Shown one piece after another: positions 26,827 through 36,082 of a stretch of 64,000 bases of DNA. Position 1 is the stretch's first letter, and every line of letters begins with the position of its first letter. The notes under the pieces are model-generated. The model searched no databases, was not told the origin of the DNA, and was given only the letters and a program-made list of their open reading frames with translations. The DNA lies in assembly GCF_900141765.1 (NCBI RefSeq), contig NZ_FSRK01000002.1, forward strand, positions 372,001-436,000, written 5' to 3'. The stretch comes from Epilithonimonas zeae. GTDB lineage: Bacteria > Bacteroidota > Bacteroidia > Flavobacteriales > Weeksellaceae. The position numbers and the translations under genes were made by a program.

Positions 26827-27219
26827 TTAATTTGACTTAAGTTTAACTGAAACGATTTCTATAATATACAAAACTACACATCCAGCAAAATAGCAGAGAA
26901 TATCGATCCAGCTAAATGAGTTGCCAAGAACGATCATCATTACGCGATTGTCTTTGAAGCCCATTAATTCCCCGAAGTGAAAATATTGGGCAAACTCAAT
27001 CAGGCAGGAAAAAATGAAAATTCCGATAATCAGTTTTGTTGAATTGAAATCGAAGAATGCTTTGATGAAATAATACATTAACATTACTACAAAAACATCG
27101 CCCAGATAAGCTCTTACAAAGAACCAATCTTTGAGTTTTGTAGCGATTAGAACTTCTACTATAAAAATGAAGATTGCAATCAGTAAGTTTTTGTAATCAA
27201 ATTTAAAATTAATTTTCAA
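26827..27219 (-). CDS. DUF2809 family membrane protein
   Basis: About 130 aa with four hydrophobic helices. Signature pieces fit DUF2809: LKDWFFVRAYLGDVFVVMLMY and FSCLIEFAQYFHFGELMG. Function unknown. The frame opens at 27255, but that would start inside the terminator hairpin of the upstream redoxin gene. TTG 27219 gives MKINFKFDYKNLL, which looks more natural. Stop is convergent with the lipoprotein gene, 2 bp away. Confidence 0.72.
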   Translation of the reverse strand: MKINFKFDYKNLLIAIFIFIVEVLIATKLKDWFFVRAYLGDVFVVMLMYYFIKAFFDFNSTKLIIGIFIFSCLIEFAQYFHFGELMGFKDNRVMMIVLGNSFSWIDILCYFAGCVVLYIIEIVSVKLKSN

Positions 27220-27240
27220 GGAATTGTTTTTAACTAAAAC

Positions 27241-27273
27241 AAAAAATCGAGACAATTATTACCTCGATTTTTT
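27241..27273 (-). terminator. Terminator after the redoxin gene (minus strand)
   Basis: Eleven-base stem: AAAAAATCGAG 27241-27251 pairs with CTCGATTTTTT 27263-27273, reaching into the redoxin stop codon. On the minus strand the 3' arm runs into T-rich sequence. Confidence 0.7.
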
Positions 27274-27890
27274 TATTTTTTCACTTTTATTGTACAACCA
27301 ATCGCAACTGTTTTCTCCGTCTTGACAGGTTCATTTTTCAAGAGCTGATTTACAGCATCCTGAACATAATAGTCTGAAACGTCATTTGGATTTTCGTAAT
27401 TGTTATCGATCGTTCCAATATATTTCACGATATTTTTTCCGTCCTCTTTTTTCAAAATATAAACGTGAGGTGTTTTTGTAGCACCGTAAATCGGATAGAT
27501 TTTCTGGCCTTCATCCACCAAATAAGGAAACGTGAATCCTTTTTCCCTTGCTCTCGTCTGCATCTCTGCAAAGCCGTCCTGTGGCTGAACTGCCGGGTCG
27601 TTTGGATTGATGGCAATCACAGGATAACCTTTGTCTTTGTACATTTTGTCCAGCGCAATGATTCTGTCTTCATACTTTTTCGCATATGGACAATGGTTGC
27701 AGGTAAAAACAACGATAAAACCTTTTGCAGACTTGAAATCGCTTAATGAAACCATTTTTCCATCCACGTTTTTCAGTTTGAAATCTGTTGCTTCATCGCC
27801 AACTTGGTAACCGGAATTGTAAACTTCGGTAAAACTCAATAATCCCAAAATCAGGATTATACCAAAGGAAAGGCATTTTATTTTTTTCAT
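27273..27890 (-). CDS. Secreted thioredoxin/peroxiredoxin-like protein
   Basis: 205 aa. N-terminal signal (FGIILILGLLSFTEV) then a redoxin domain: GDEATDFKLKNVDGKMVSLS, FIVVFTCNHCPYAKKYED with CxxC near residue 68, and a late FPYLVDEGQKIYPIYGATKTPHVYIL with cis-Pro-type TPHV. This is the thiol-disulfide family often annotated as thioredoxin family protein with a CPYA motif. It would act on envelope thiols. It follows the TlpA gene by 11 bp on the same strand. Confidence 0.88.
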   Translation of the reverse strand: MKKIKCLSFGIILILGLLSFTEVYNSGYQVGDEATDFKLKNVDGKMVSLSDFKSAKGFIVVFTCNHCPYAKKYEDRIIALDKMYKDKGYPVIAINPNDPAVQPQDGFAEMQTRAREKGFTFPYLVDEGQKIYPIYGATKTPHVYILKKEDGKNIVKYIGTIDNNYENPNDVSDYYVQDAVNQLLKNEPVKTEKTVAIGCTIKVKK

Positions 27891-27901
27891 TTTAAATATT
27901 T

Positions 27902-28393
27902 TTATGGATTGTAATTTTTGTTAATTGCTGATTCTAGCTCTTCCAAGGACATTTCGCCATTATTGAAGAACACTTTTTCGCCATTTTTATAGAAAAACGT
28001 TACCGGAATCTCGCCTTCCCAATCTTTCTGGAATTTCGGAATCCAAGTATTCATCCTTTTGTTATCATCCAAAATCACAACTTCTGCAGTCAGGTTTTTG
28101 GCCTTGATAAAATTGATGACTTTCTGTTTATCTCTTGCCATATCCAAAGAAACCAACAGCATTTTGAAATTTGGATTTTGAGAATATTTTTTATTCACTT
28201 CAATGAAATGAGGCAATTCTTTTACGCAAGGCGCGCAAGTCGTTGCCCAAAAATTAACCACAACAAATTTGTCCTTCTGCTGTCGAATATGTTTTTCCAA
28301 ATCTTCATATTTAATCAAAGAGACGTCTTTCTGAATCTGAGCATTCATCACAAAAGGAAAAATCAATAACAAGAATTTTACTAAAGTCTTCAT
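27902..28393 (-). CDS. TlpA-type thiol-disulfide oxidoreductase
   Basis: 163 aa. Signal MKTLVKFLLLIFPFVMNA, then a thioredoxin fold with FVVNFWATTCAPCVKELPHF (CAPC at about residues 57-60), LLVSLDMARDKQKV and a cis-Pro loop GEIPVTFFYKNGEKV. Probably a periplasmic reductant for proteins such as cytochrome c or another thiol substrate. ATG 28393 is used; TTG 28399 is in frame. Operon with the redoxin gene downstream. Confidence 0.88.
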   Translation of the reverse strand: MKTLVKFLLLIFPFVMNAQIQKDVSLIKYEDLEKHIRQQKDKFVVVNFWATTCAPCVKELPHFIEVNKKYSQNPNFKMLLVSLDMARDKQKVINFIKAKNLTAEVVILDDNKRMNTWIPKFQKDWEGEIPVTFFYKNGEKVFFNNGEMSLEELESAINKNYNP

Positions 28394-28413
28394 ATTCAAA
28401 TTTAAAAAATACT

Positions 28414-28443
28414 TTTGATAATTTAAGTTATTGAATATCTTTG
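28414..28443 (+). promoter_or_regulatory. Bacteroidetes-type promoter for the gene at 28457
   Basis: TTTG 28414-28417 and TATCTTTG 28436-28443 with an 18-base spacer, ending 13 bp before the ATG. Confidence 0.5.
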
Positions 28444-28456
28444 GAAAAAAATAACG

Positions 28457-28834
28457 ATGAAAAAAATCTTATTACTATTTGTTTTATTATTCAGCGTTAC
28501 AGCTTTTTCGCAAGAAAAAAATGAAAACGAAGTCTTTGAAGCTGTCGATAAAGCGGCAACTTTTGAAGGCGGAATTTCTTCTTTTAGAAATGAGTTTGCA
28601 AAAAATGTTGACACTAAAAAAGTGCAGGGAAAAGGAACTTTTCGTACTGTTATGACTTTTGTTGTAGAAAAAGATGGAACTATTTCTGAATTAAAAGCCA
28701 ATGGAGAAAATCAAAGCTTTAACGAACAGGCGGTAAAAGCCATGAAAAAAATAAAAACAAAATGGTCTCCGGCAAAAAAAGATGGAACCACAGTAAGGTC
28801 AAGATTTAAATTTCCGGCGGCCATCAATATTTAA
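28457..28834 (+). CDS. Secreted TonB C-terminal-like protein
   Basis: 125 aa. Signal MKKILLLFVLLFSVTAFSQ, then a short domain resembling the C-terminal domain of energy transducer TonB: EGGISSFRNEFAKNV, TVMTFVVEKDGTISELKANG, FNEQAVKAMKKIKTKWSPAK and FKFPAAINI. The TonB N-terminal membrane helix and the long Pro linker are missing. The protein is therefore a stand-alone periplasmic domain, common in Flavobacteria, with unknown role. Confidence 0.78.
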   Translation: MKKILLLFVLLFSVTAFSQEKNENEVFEAVDKAATFEGGISSFRNEFAKNVDTKKVQGKGTFRTVMTFVVEKDGTISELKANGENQSFNEQAVKAMKKIKTKWSPAKKDGTTVRSRFKFPAAINI

Positions 28835-28888
28835 TAATGATTTTCGGTTTGATTTTTGAAAATAGAATCTTAACCAAATCTTATTGTT

Positions 28889-29080
28889 ATGAAAAAGCTA
28901 TTATTCATCGGAGTATTGTCATCATTAGTTATTAGTTGTGTTCCTGACAAAGACAAACGGGACAAAAGAAAAGCAGACCACAGCGCAGAACATATGAGAA
29001 ACAAAGGTGTAGATTCGGCTGCTTTATCCCCCAATAAGAATGCTGCAGATACTGTTTCTACGAAAGAGTCTGGAAAATAG
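28889..29080 (+). CDS. Small lipoprotein
   Basis: 63 aa: MKKLLFIGVLSSLVISC lipoprotein signal with Cys at residue 17, then a hydrophilic, charged tail (DKDKRDKRKADHSAEHMRN). No family recognised. A short inverted repeat (TGGAAA 29071-29076 / TTTCCA 29087-29092) overlaps its stop and the stop of the convergent mutS and may help terminate both. Confidence 0.6.
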   Translation: MKKLLFIGVLSSLVISCVPDKDKRDKRKADHSAEHMRNKGVDSAALSPNKNAADTVSTKESGK

Positions 29081-29082
29081 AA

Positions 29083-31662
29083 TTACTTTCCAATCATCTT
29101 TTTAATCGCATTCAACTTCATCAACGCTTCAATTGGTGTCAACGTATTGATGTCAATTTTCGTCAATTCTTCTCGGATGTTTTCCAAAACAGGGTCATCC
29201 AATTGAAAGAATGAAAGCTGAAGATTTTCTTCGGTCACTCGTTTTATTTTCTCTCCGGAATCTTGAGTTGTTCTTGTCGATTCCAAAGTTTTAAGAATCT
29301 CATTCGCACGATTAACCACTTTGGAAGGCATTCCTGCCAACTTCGCAACGTGAATACCAAAACTATGTTCACTTCCGCCGGAAATCAGTTTTCTGAGGAA
29401 AATAATGTTGCCTTTCGCTTCCTGAATGGAGACGTGAAAATTTTTGATTCTTTCAAAGTTCACAGACATTTCATTCAGTTCGTGGTAATGTGTTGCAAAC
29501 AAGGTTTTGGGTTGTGTAGGATGCTGATGAAGATATTCCGCAATGGCCCAAGCAATGGAAACACCGTCGTAAGTGGACGTTCCGCGTCCGATTTCGTCCA
29601 GCAAAATCAAACTTCTGTCGGAGATATTATTAAGGATATTTGCGGCTTCATTCATTTCCACCATAAAAGTGGATTCGCCGGCAGACAAATTATCCGTTGC
29701 ACCAACTCTTGTAAAAATCTTATCCAAAGTTCCAATCTCTGCGTGTTTCGCCGGAACAAAACTTCCGATTTGAGCCAATAAAGAAATAATCGCAGTTTGT
29801 CTCAAAATCGCCGATTTACCGGCCATATTCGGTCCGGTTACCATAATGATTTGTTGAGAATCTCTGTCCAGAAAAACGTCATTCGGAATGTAAGATTCTC
29901 CGAGTGGCAAAGATTTTTCAATGATTGGATGTCGTCCTTCCTGGATGTCGATTGAAAAAGAATCATTCAAAATCGGTTTTGTATAATTATCTTCAACCGA
30001 TAATTCAGACAAACCAACTGCACAATCTAATTCTCCGACCAATTTTGAATTTTCCTGCAATTGGTCAATATAAATCAGAACATTTTCACAGACATTTCTG
30101 TAAAGTTCCAATTCCAATTTTCCAATTTTTTCTTCAGCGCCTAGGATTTGGCTTTCGTATTCTTTCAGCTCTTCAGTGATGTAACGTTCTGCGTTTACCA
30201 AAGTCTGTTTCCGAATCCAATCTTCCGGCACTTTGTCTTTATGTGTATTTCTAACCTCGATATAATAGCCGAAAACACCATTGAAATCAATTTTCAAACT
30301 TGTAATTCCGGTTCTTTCGATTTCACGCTGACACATTTCGTCCAAGAAACCACGACCTTTATTTTGAAGATTTCTCAAATGGTCGAGTTCTTCCGAGATT
30401 CCTTCTCGGATGACATTTCCTTTGTTGATGTTCACGGGAAGTTCGTCATTCAGATGCTCATTAATCAAAGTAATTAATTCTTCAAGATTAATGAAAGGGT
30501 CAATCCAAGCCAAAACATCAGGAAAATTCAGAAGTTTTTTTCTGATTTCATTAATATTAATGATACTTTGACGGAGATAACCTAATTCTTTCGGTGAAAT
30601 CTTTTCAGCGGCTAATTTTCCTATTAATCTGTCCAAATCTGAGATGCCTTTCAGCAGATCTTTGATGTCATATTTCAAAGAATCTTCTTTATTCAGGAAT
30701 TCAATAAGACTTAACCTTCTGTTGATGTCACTGATATTTTTTAAAGGTAAAATCAATCTGCGTCTCAACAATCTTCCGCCCATTGGCGTACAGGTTTTAT
30801 CGATGATATCAAGAAGTGATTTCCCATTATGATTAGCAGAATAAACAATTTCAAGATTCCTCAAGGTGAAGTTATCCATCATCAGATAATCATCTTGCGG
30901 AATCACTTGGATTCTCGTAATATGCTGCAACAATGCGTGGTGTGTATCTTCAACCAAATAAGCAAAAATGGCTCCTGCAGCCGTGATTCCCAACTTAGAA
31001 TCCTCGATCCCAAAACCTTTCAGAGATTGTGTTTTGAAATGCGACGTCAGTTTTTCGTAAGCGTAAGGATATTTGAAGGCCCAATCTTCCAGCTTGAAAA
31101 CATTTTTATTTTTCAACTGATTTGGAGTCTCAGAAGTTCTTTGATAAATAATCTCGCTCGGGTCAAAAGTATGAACAATATGAAGTAATTTTTCAAGATT
31201 TCCTTCACTCACGAGAAATTCGCCAGTAGAAACATCCACAAGTGCCATTCCGTATTTTTCTTTTTCTTTATGAAGAGAAAGCAGGAAATTATTTTTCTTA
31301 GAAGTCAGAACCTGGTCATTGAACGTAACACCTGGCGTAACCAATTCTGTAACACCACGTTTTACAATTCCTTTGACGGTTTTTGGATCTTCCAATTGGT
31401 CGCAAATCGCCACACGCATTCCGGCTCTTACCAATTTTGGAAGATAAGAATCCACCGAATGATGGGGAAATCCGGCCAGTTCAATATGACCTTCGCCATT
31501 GGCTCTTTTGGTCAAAACAATGCCAAGAATCTGTGACGTTTTTATCGCATCTGTCCCAAAAGTTTCGTAGAAATCCCCTACTCGGAACAATAGCAATGCA
31601 TCAGGATATTTCGCCTTAATTGTATTGTATTGCGTCATTAACGGAGTTTCTTTCTTTGCCAA
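29083..31662 (-). CDS. mutS: DNA mismatch repair protein MutS
   Basis: 859 aa, normal MutS1 length. It recognises mismatches and small loops and starts methyl-independent repair in this phylum. N-terminal mismatch-binding motif FYETFGTDA near residue 31, Walker A GPNMAGKSAILRQ near 607, the conserved NASAGESTFMVE-like text with LSAGESTFMVEMNEAA, Walker B LILLDEIGRGTSTYDG, and FATHYHELNEM. The start codon is TTG 31662 giving MAKKETPLMTQYNTIK, the family start. Confidence 0.98.
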   Translation of the reverse strand: MAKKETPLMTQYNTIKAKYPDALLLFRVGDFYETFGTDAIKTSQILGIVLTKRANGEGHIELAGFPHHSVDSYLPKLVRAGMRVAICDQLEDPKTVKGIVKRGVTELVTPGVTFNDQVLTSKKNNFLLSLHKEKEKYGMALVDVSTGEFLVSEGNLEKLLHIVHTFDPSEIIYQRTSETPNQLKNKNVFKLEDWAFKYPYAYEKLTSHFKTQSLKGFGIEDSKLGITAAGAIFAYLVEDTHHALLQHITRIQVIPQDDYLMMDNFTLRNLEIVYSANHNGKSLLDIIDKTCTPMGGRLLRRRLILPLKNISDINRRLSLIEFLNKEDSLKYDIKDLLKGISDLDRLIGKLAAEKISPKELGYLRQSIININEIRKKLLNFPDVLAWIDPFINLEELITLINEHLNDELPVNINKGNVIREGISEELDHLRNLQNKGRGFLDEMCQREIERTGITSLKIDFNGVFGYYIEVRNTHKDKVPEDWIRKQTLVNAERYITEELKEYESQILGAEEKIGKLELELYRNVCENVLIYIDQLQENSKLVGELDCAVGLSELSVEDNYTKPILNDSFSIDIQEGRHPIIEKSLPLGESYIPNDVFLDRDSQQIIMVTGPNMAGKSAILRQTAIISLLAQIGSFVPAKHAEIGTLDKIFTRVGATDNLSAGESTFMVEMNEAANILNNISDRSLILLDEIGRGTSTYDGVSIAWAIAEYLHQHPTQPKTLFATHYHELNEMSVNFERIKNFHVSIQEAKGNIIFLRKLISGGSEHSFGIHVAKLAGMPSKVVNRANEILKTLESTRTTQDSGEKIKRVTEENLQLSFFQLDDPVLENIREELTKIDINTLTPIEALMKLNAIKKMIGK

Positions 31663-31732
31663 TTGTCTGAATTTTAGAAGCGCTAAAATACGAAATTAAT
31701 AACCAGAAAAAAGAAGGATATTTTGCAGAAAA

Positions 31733-32605
31733 TTATTTTTTCTTCAACTCTTCCAGAGCTTTGGAGCTTTTTCTGTAAGCCCATTCTTCTTTATATTTTA
31801 CCCATTTTGCCTTGAAGATTTTTCGCATCAGCTTATCCGTGTATCGCATAATGAAAACGTGATAAAGCATACTCAGAAACTTTGAAGGACGATTGGGCAA
31901 TGCTCTGATAGACAAAGAAAATCCGGGCTCAAGATATCGGTTGTAATGCCAGAAAGCACCAGGAATAAACAGAGCGTCGCCGTGTTCCATCAGGATTTCG
32001 GTTCCGGTTGCGTATTTCAGAGCGGGATATTTCTTGTAATCCGGATTGTCGTAATCAATCTCTTCTATGGTATGAACGGACAGTGGAACTTTATAAAGTA
32101 ATTCATTTTGTTTCTGATCAAAAAGTAAAATCCTTTTTTTACCACCAAAATGCACGTGGAAAAAGTCTCCCAAATCCACATCGTAATGCATCAAAACGTG
32201 CGCTTCACTTCCTCCAAAAAATAAAGTAGGAAGTCGTTTAAAGAATTTCATTCCCAAATCCGGATAAGTAAAGTCTTTCAGTAATTCCGGCAATCTGTCG
32301 GTGATGATGTAAAAAAAGATCCTGAGGTCGGAAGGTTTACTTTTAATAATGTCAATATAATCCTTCATCTTCATATTAGTTGCTGGTGTGTCAGAGCTTT
32401 TGCTGGCGTCAGCAGGTTTGTTGTCATAGATGGGGACAACCTGGTCACCGGCTTTTTCACGGATATAATCCAGATTCCATTTTTCGTAAGCGCCCCATTG
32501 TTTTGCAAAACCTTTTATCAGAAGCGGTCTGTGCGGTTTGAAATATTTTTTTTGAAAATCTTCTTTATCAATGTGTTCTACAACGTCAACAGGATTCAGA
32601 ATCAT
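31733..32605 (-). CDS. Cupin-like (JmjC-related) domain protein
   Basis: 290 aa. RPLLIKGFAKQWGAYEKWNLDYIR at the start is typical of the cupin_8/JmjC-like hydroxylase family. Likely Fe(II) ligands are HYD in VLMHYDVDLGDFFHVHFGGKK, near residue 145-160, and a distal His in DALFIPGAFWHYNRY. A 2-oxoglutarate-dependent hydroxylase is likely; the substrate is unknown. The C-terminal region is basic and aromatic. Separated from mutS by 70 bp, with no terminator seen between them. Confidence 0.78.
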   Translation of the reverse strand: MILNPVDVVEHIDKEDFQKKYFKPHRPLLIKGFAKQWGAYEKWNLDYIREKAGDQVVPIYDNKPADASKSSDTPATNMKMKDYIDIIKSKPSDLRIFFYIITDRLPELLKDFTYPDLGMKFFKRLPTLFFGGSEAHVLMHYDVDLGDFFHVHFGGKKRILLFDQKQNELLYKVPLSVHTIEEIDYDNPDYKKYPALKYATGTEILMEHGDALFIPGAFWHYNRYLEPGFSLSIRALPNRPSKFLSMLYHVFIMRYTDKLMRKIFKAKWVKYKEEWAYRKSSKALEELKKK

Positions 32606-32719
32606 ATTAATTGGTTTGATTCAATAAAAATAATAAAAATGTTCTTTTCAAAAATTAATAAAAATAAGATTCATCAAAAGAAAATTAGGAATAATCCGTT
32701 TAATTCTTAAATTTAGCTA

Positions 32720-33238
32720 ATGAAAAAATACCTTTACCTCTTTCTTATATCATTCTCTCTGACCAATTGCTATACTTACAAAGTTAGCACAGAGACGGAT
32801 GAAACAATGCAGGACAAAAGTGAACCGAAGAGAAAACCTGAGCCACAGGTAAAATCTAATATGCAGCAGCTTGCCGTGAGCGCAATGGCTGATGATGGTC
32901 AGGCGAATCCAAAAGTCAATTCTAAAGGTCCTCGAAATGCTAAAATCAATAAAGAAAAAAAACCAAAACCGACTAGCATTACAGAAAAGTTGGAGGCGGG
33001 AAAATTTTTTAAAATTGATGTAGCGGACAGAAGCTACAAGATACAGGTCGACAAATGGGAAAGTGACACGTTGGTAGCACATGTTATCCATAAACCGAAA
33101 AAGATTCTTAAATTTCATAAAAACCAAATCAATCAATCTACCATTGCAGAAAGACGTTTTTCTCAGCCGGTAGCCGACATCATTACTGTTACAGCGTATG
33201 CAGGAATTGGTGTTGGAATTTGGGCTTTGGTTCGATAA
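32720..33238 (+). CDS. Hypothetical lipoprotein
   Basis: 172 aa. Signal ending FSLTNC at about residue 17 (lipobox TNC), then a long hydrophilic Lys/Pro/Asn-rich linker to about residue 90, then a short domain (FKIDVADRSYKIQVDKWESD) and a C-terminal hydrophobic segment IITVTAYAGIGVGIWALV. No family recognised. Starts 115 bp after the divergent cupin-like gene with a weak -7-like TAAATTTAG. Confidence 0.6.
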   Translation: MKKYLYLFLISFSLTNCYTYKVSTETDETMQDKSEPKRKPEPQVKSNMQQLAVSAMADDGQANPKVNSKGPRNAKINKEKKPKPTSITEKLEAGKFFKIDVADRSYKIQVDKWESDTLVAHVIHKPKKILKFHKNQINQSTIAERRFSQPVADIITVTAYAGIGVGIWALVR

Positions 33239-33408
33239 GGCTTCAAATCGATTTAGAAAATCAAGCATTTGTTTAATTTTAAATCGGAATCATAAATAAT
33301 ATCAGTTAAAAATTATTTATAGTTAATCCAAATAACCTCATATTTGTATCTGTAAAAAGTTCAAATAATTTAAATTCTAAGTTTTTGAATATAATCTATT
33401 GATTCACA

Positions 33409-34818
33409 ATGAAAATCGAACAAATATATACTGGTTGTCTTGCTCAAGGCGCTTACTACATCACTTCTGAAAACGAAGCCGCAATCATTGACCCGCTAAG
33501 AGAAGTGAAGCCCTATCTTGAGCGTTTGGAGAAAGATAAAGTAAAACTTAAATATATTTTCGAGACACATTTTCACGCAGATTTTGTTTCGGGACATCTT
33601 GATTTATCAAAAAAAACTGATGCTCCAATTGTTTTCGGACCAACGGCGAAACCAGATTTTGAAGCAATTATTGCAGACGATAATCAGGTTTTCGAGATAG
33701 GAAAAATCAAAATTAAAGTTCTTCATACGCCAGGACATACTTTGGAAAGTTCGACTTTTCTTTTGATTGATGAAAACGGAAAAGAAACGGCTATTTTCTC
33801 TGGTGATACCTTATTTTTGGGTGATGTTGGAAGACCGGATTTGGCTCAAAAAGCGGGCGAAATCACAGAAAAAGATTTGGCTGGAATGCTTTATGAAAGT
33901 CTTCAAACCAAGATTTTACCTTTAGATGATTCTATCACTGTTTATCCTGCTCACGGTGCTGGTTCTGCTTGCGGAAAAAATATGCAGAAAGAAACAGTGG
34001 ACACTTTGGGAAATCAGAAAAGAACAAATTATGCGCTTAACCAACCAAATAAGGAATCTTTTATTAATGAAGTTCTTGACGGATTAACTGCGCCGCCAAA
34101 ATATTTTGGGATGAATGTCGCAATGAACAAAGGCGGTTACGAAAGTTTTGACCAAGTTCTGAAAAAAGGAAATAATCCTTTGTCTGTAGAAGATTTTGAA
34201 ACTGCAGCAGAAGAAACCGGAGCTTTGATTCTGGACACAAGAAGTGCATCTGTTTTTCATAAAGGCTTTGTTCCCAATTCTATCAATATCGGAATCAAAG
34301 GTGATTTTGCACCTTGGGTTGGAGCGATGATTGTGGATGTTCAACAACCTATTCTTTTGGTTTCTGACGAAGGAACGGAAGAAGAAGCGATTACCAGATT
34401 GAGCAGAGTAGGATTTGATAATGTTTTAGGCTATTTGGACGGAAGTTTCGAAGCTTGGAAAAACTCTGGTAAAGAAACTGATGAAATCAAAAGGATTTCC
34501 GTAGAAGAATTTGCGGACGAATATTCTGATAATGTGAAAGTTGTCGATGTCAGAAAAGAAACAGAATATGAAGCTGAACACATCAATGAAGCTTACAGTA
34601 AACCTTTGGCTTATATCAATGATTGGGTGAATTCTTTAGATAATTCTGAGCATTTTTATATCCATTGTGCAGGCGGTTACAGAAGTATGATTGCGGCAAG
34701 TATTTTGCAGTCAAGAGGTTATAGAAATTTTACTGAAGTTGACGGTGGATTCAATGCGATCAAGAAAAATGAGAAATTTCCATTGAGCAATTTTGTTTGC
34801 CAAGGTAAAACTTTGTAG
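33409..34818 (+). CDS. MBL-fold persulfide dioxygenase-like protein with two rhodanese domains
   Basis: 469 aa. Residues 1-250 are a metallo-beta-lactamase domain of ETHE1/persulfide-dioxygenase type: ETHFHADFVSGH, VLHTPGHTLESSTFLL, FSGDTLFLGDVGRPDL and YPAHGAGSACG. Two rhodanese domains follow. The first (about 275-355) has the active loop as LLVSDEGTEEEA with no Cys, so it should be inactive. The second (about 365-465) has IHCAGGYRSMIAA with Cys. Role: oxidation of glutathione or protein persulfides, and sulfur transfer. The thioredoxin gene downstream may recycle it. Confidence 0.9.
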   Translation: MKIEQIYTGCLAQGAYYITSENEAAIIDPLREVKPYLERLEKDKVKLKYIFETHFHADFVSGHLDLSKKTDAPIVFGPTAKPDFEAIIADDNQVFEIGKIKIKVLHTPGHTLESSTFLLIDENGKETAIFSGDTLFLGDVGRPDLAQKAGEITEKDLAGMLYESLQTKILPLDDSITVYPAHGAGSACGKNMQKETVDTLGNQKRTNYALNQPNKESFINEVLDGLTAPPKYFGMNVAMNKGGYESFDQVLKKGNNPLSVEDFETAAEETGALILDTRSASVFHKGFVPNSINIGIKGDFAPWVGAMIVDVQQPILLVSDEGTEEEAITRLSRVGFDNVLGYLDGSFEAWKNSGKETDEIKRISVEEFADEYSDNVKVVDVRKETEYEAEHINEAYSKPLAYINDWVNSLDNSEHFYIHCAGGYRSMIAASILQSRGYRNFTEVDGGFNAIKKNEKFPLSNFVCQGKTL

Positions 34819-34826
34819 AATAAAAA

Positions 34827-34907
34827 GGGCTTCGAGAGCCTCAGCCTTACAAAGCGGAGTTAAATTTCAGTACCCTAAAATGTTATTCTGAACCTGTTGA
34901 AGAATCC
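34827..34907. repeat. Two dispersed-repeat fragments between MBL and thioredoxin genes
   Basis: GGGCTTCGAGAGCCTCAGCC at 34827-34846 and an element at 34883-34907 (containing TCTGAACCTGTTGAAGAATC). Both look like short repeats scattered in Flavobacteria genomes, by memory of the lineage; copies in this window are not seen. Confidence 0.4.
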
Positions 34908-34943
34908 TAATAACTAAAATCTAATCTCTAATATCTTTTTATT

Positions 34944-35246
34944 TTGTCACAGAAATTTCAAGAATTAATACAATCCGAACGTCCTGTTCTCGTTGATTTT
35001 TTTGCTACTTGGTGTCAACCTTGCAAAGTTCAGTCTTCCGTTTTGAATTCTGTGAAAGAACAAGTTGGCGAAAAAGCAAGAATCGTTAAAATTGATGTTG
35101 ACCAGTTTCCTTCGATTGCATCAGAAAATGGTGTTCGCGGTGTTCCGACTTTAGCGATTTTCAAAAATGGAGAATTGCTTTGGAAAGAAAGCGGAGTACA
35201 CGATGTTAATTCTTTGGTTGGGTTGTTGAAACAATATTCTAATTGA
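34944..35246 (+). CDS. Thioredoxin
   Basis: 100-aa cytoplasmic thioredoxin. Active site FFATWCQPCKVQS, WCQPC in place of WCGPC, with KIDVDQFPSIASENGVRGVPTLAIFKNG including the cis-Pro loop VPTL. The start is TTG 34944; no ATG fits. Its last 8 bp overlap the convergent lipoprotein gene. Partner of the persulfide-dioxygenase-like protein by position. Confidence 0.92.
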   Translation: MSQKFQELIQSERPVLVDFFATWCQPCKVQSSVLNSVKEQVGEKARIVKIDVDQFPSIASENGVRGVPTLAIFKNGELLWKESGVHDVNSLVGLLKQYSN

Positions 35247-36060
35247 TAATTATATTTCCGCTAGAATCATAATTAAACCCCCAATCTTGTACTTTTGTTG
35301 AAGTGATATTTCCGTAATAGTCATACTTAATTTCTGTGTATTTTCTAAAATTATTTTTAGAAATCGAACGATAGAAGAACTCATCCAGAAGATATAATCT
35401 TTTCCAAGGATTATAAGAATTGTCGTAATCTTCGAAAGTACGAACTATTTTCTCTTTAGTATTTATGCCGTCTTTTTGAAAAATATATTCAGACTTAGTT
35501 AAATTACCTTTTGAGTCATAATAGAATTTTTCCAAATATGTCGGAATGTAGTCATCCGGAGGATAATATGGCATTTTCGGCAAAGTCGTGAGTATTTCGG
35601 TTAATTTACCAGATTCATACTTGTATTGTTGTTTTTTGTAATTGTATTCGTGACCGTCTTCAAATTCTCTTTCAAAAATTTGGTTATTATTATTCAAAAT
35701 AAAATATTTGGAATTTTTTGGAACTGTAAAATCAGGTGATGATGAAAAATTTTCTATTAAGACTGTATTTCCGCTGTAAACCAAAGTTGTAAAAACTTTA
35801 TTTGAAAAGGAACTATCAAATCCTGTTGAGCCAGAAACAGGTAAAAAACCTCCCGTTTTTTTTGTTAAACGCTTGTCATTATCATATTGAAAATAAACAT
35901 TTAAGTCCATATTACTATTAAATGTAAAACCTGAATATAAGACAAGGCTGCTCATTTTTGTAATTAATGGCTCATTATTTTCGATAATTTCATCTTCATT
36001 ATCTCTTGAGCAAGAAAACAGAATAAAACTTAAAAAGAATAATGTAAAGATGTTTTTCAT
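35239..36060 (-). CDS. Hypothetical lipoprotein with YD-like repeats
   Basis: 273 aa. Lipobox LFSC at about residue 17, then a Tyr, Asn and Asp-rich beta-repeat body: YFQYDNDKRLTKKTGG, QYKYESGKLTEI, FYYDSKGNLTKSEY, KYDYYGNITSTKV, FNYDSSGNIIIN. The pattern is like weak YD/RHS-type repeats, as in many Bacteroidetes lipoproteins with DUF4595-type text. Location on the outside of the cell is likely. The 3' end overlaps the thioredoxin gene by 8 bp on the opposite strand. Confidence 0.7.
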   Translation of the reverse strand: MKNIFTLFFLSFILFSCSRDNEDEIIENNEPLITKMSSLVLYSGFTFNSNMDLNVYFQYDNDKRLTKKTGGFLPVSGSTGFDSSFSNKVFTTLVYSGNTVLIENFSSSPDFTVPKNSKYFILNNNNQIFEREFEDGHEYNYKKQQYKYESGKLTEILTTLPKMPYYPPDDYIPTYLEKFYYDSKGNLTKSEYIFQKDGINTKEKIVRTFEDYDNSYNPWKRLYLLDEFFYRSISKNNFRKYTEIKYDYYGNITSTKVQDWGFNYDSSGNIIIN

Positions 36061-36082
36061 TGGTTAAAGCTTTTTTGCAAAA

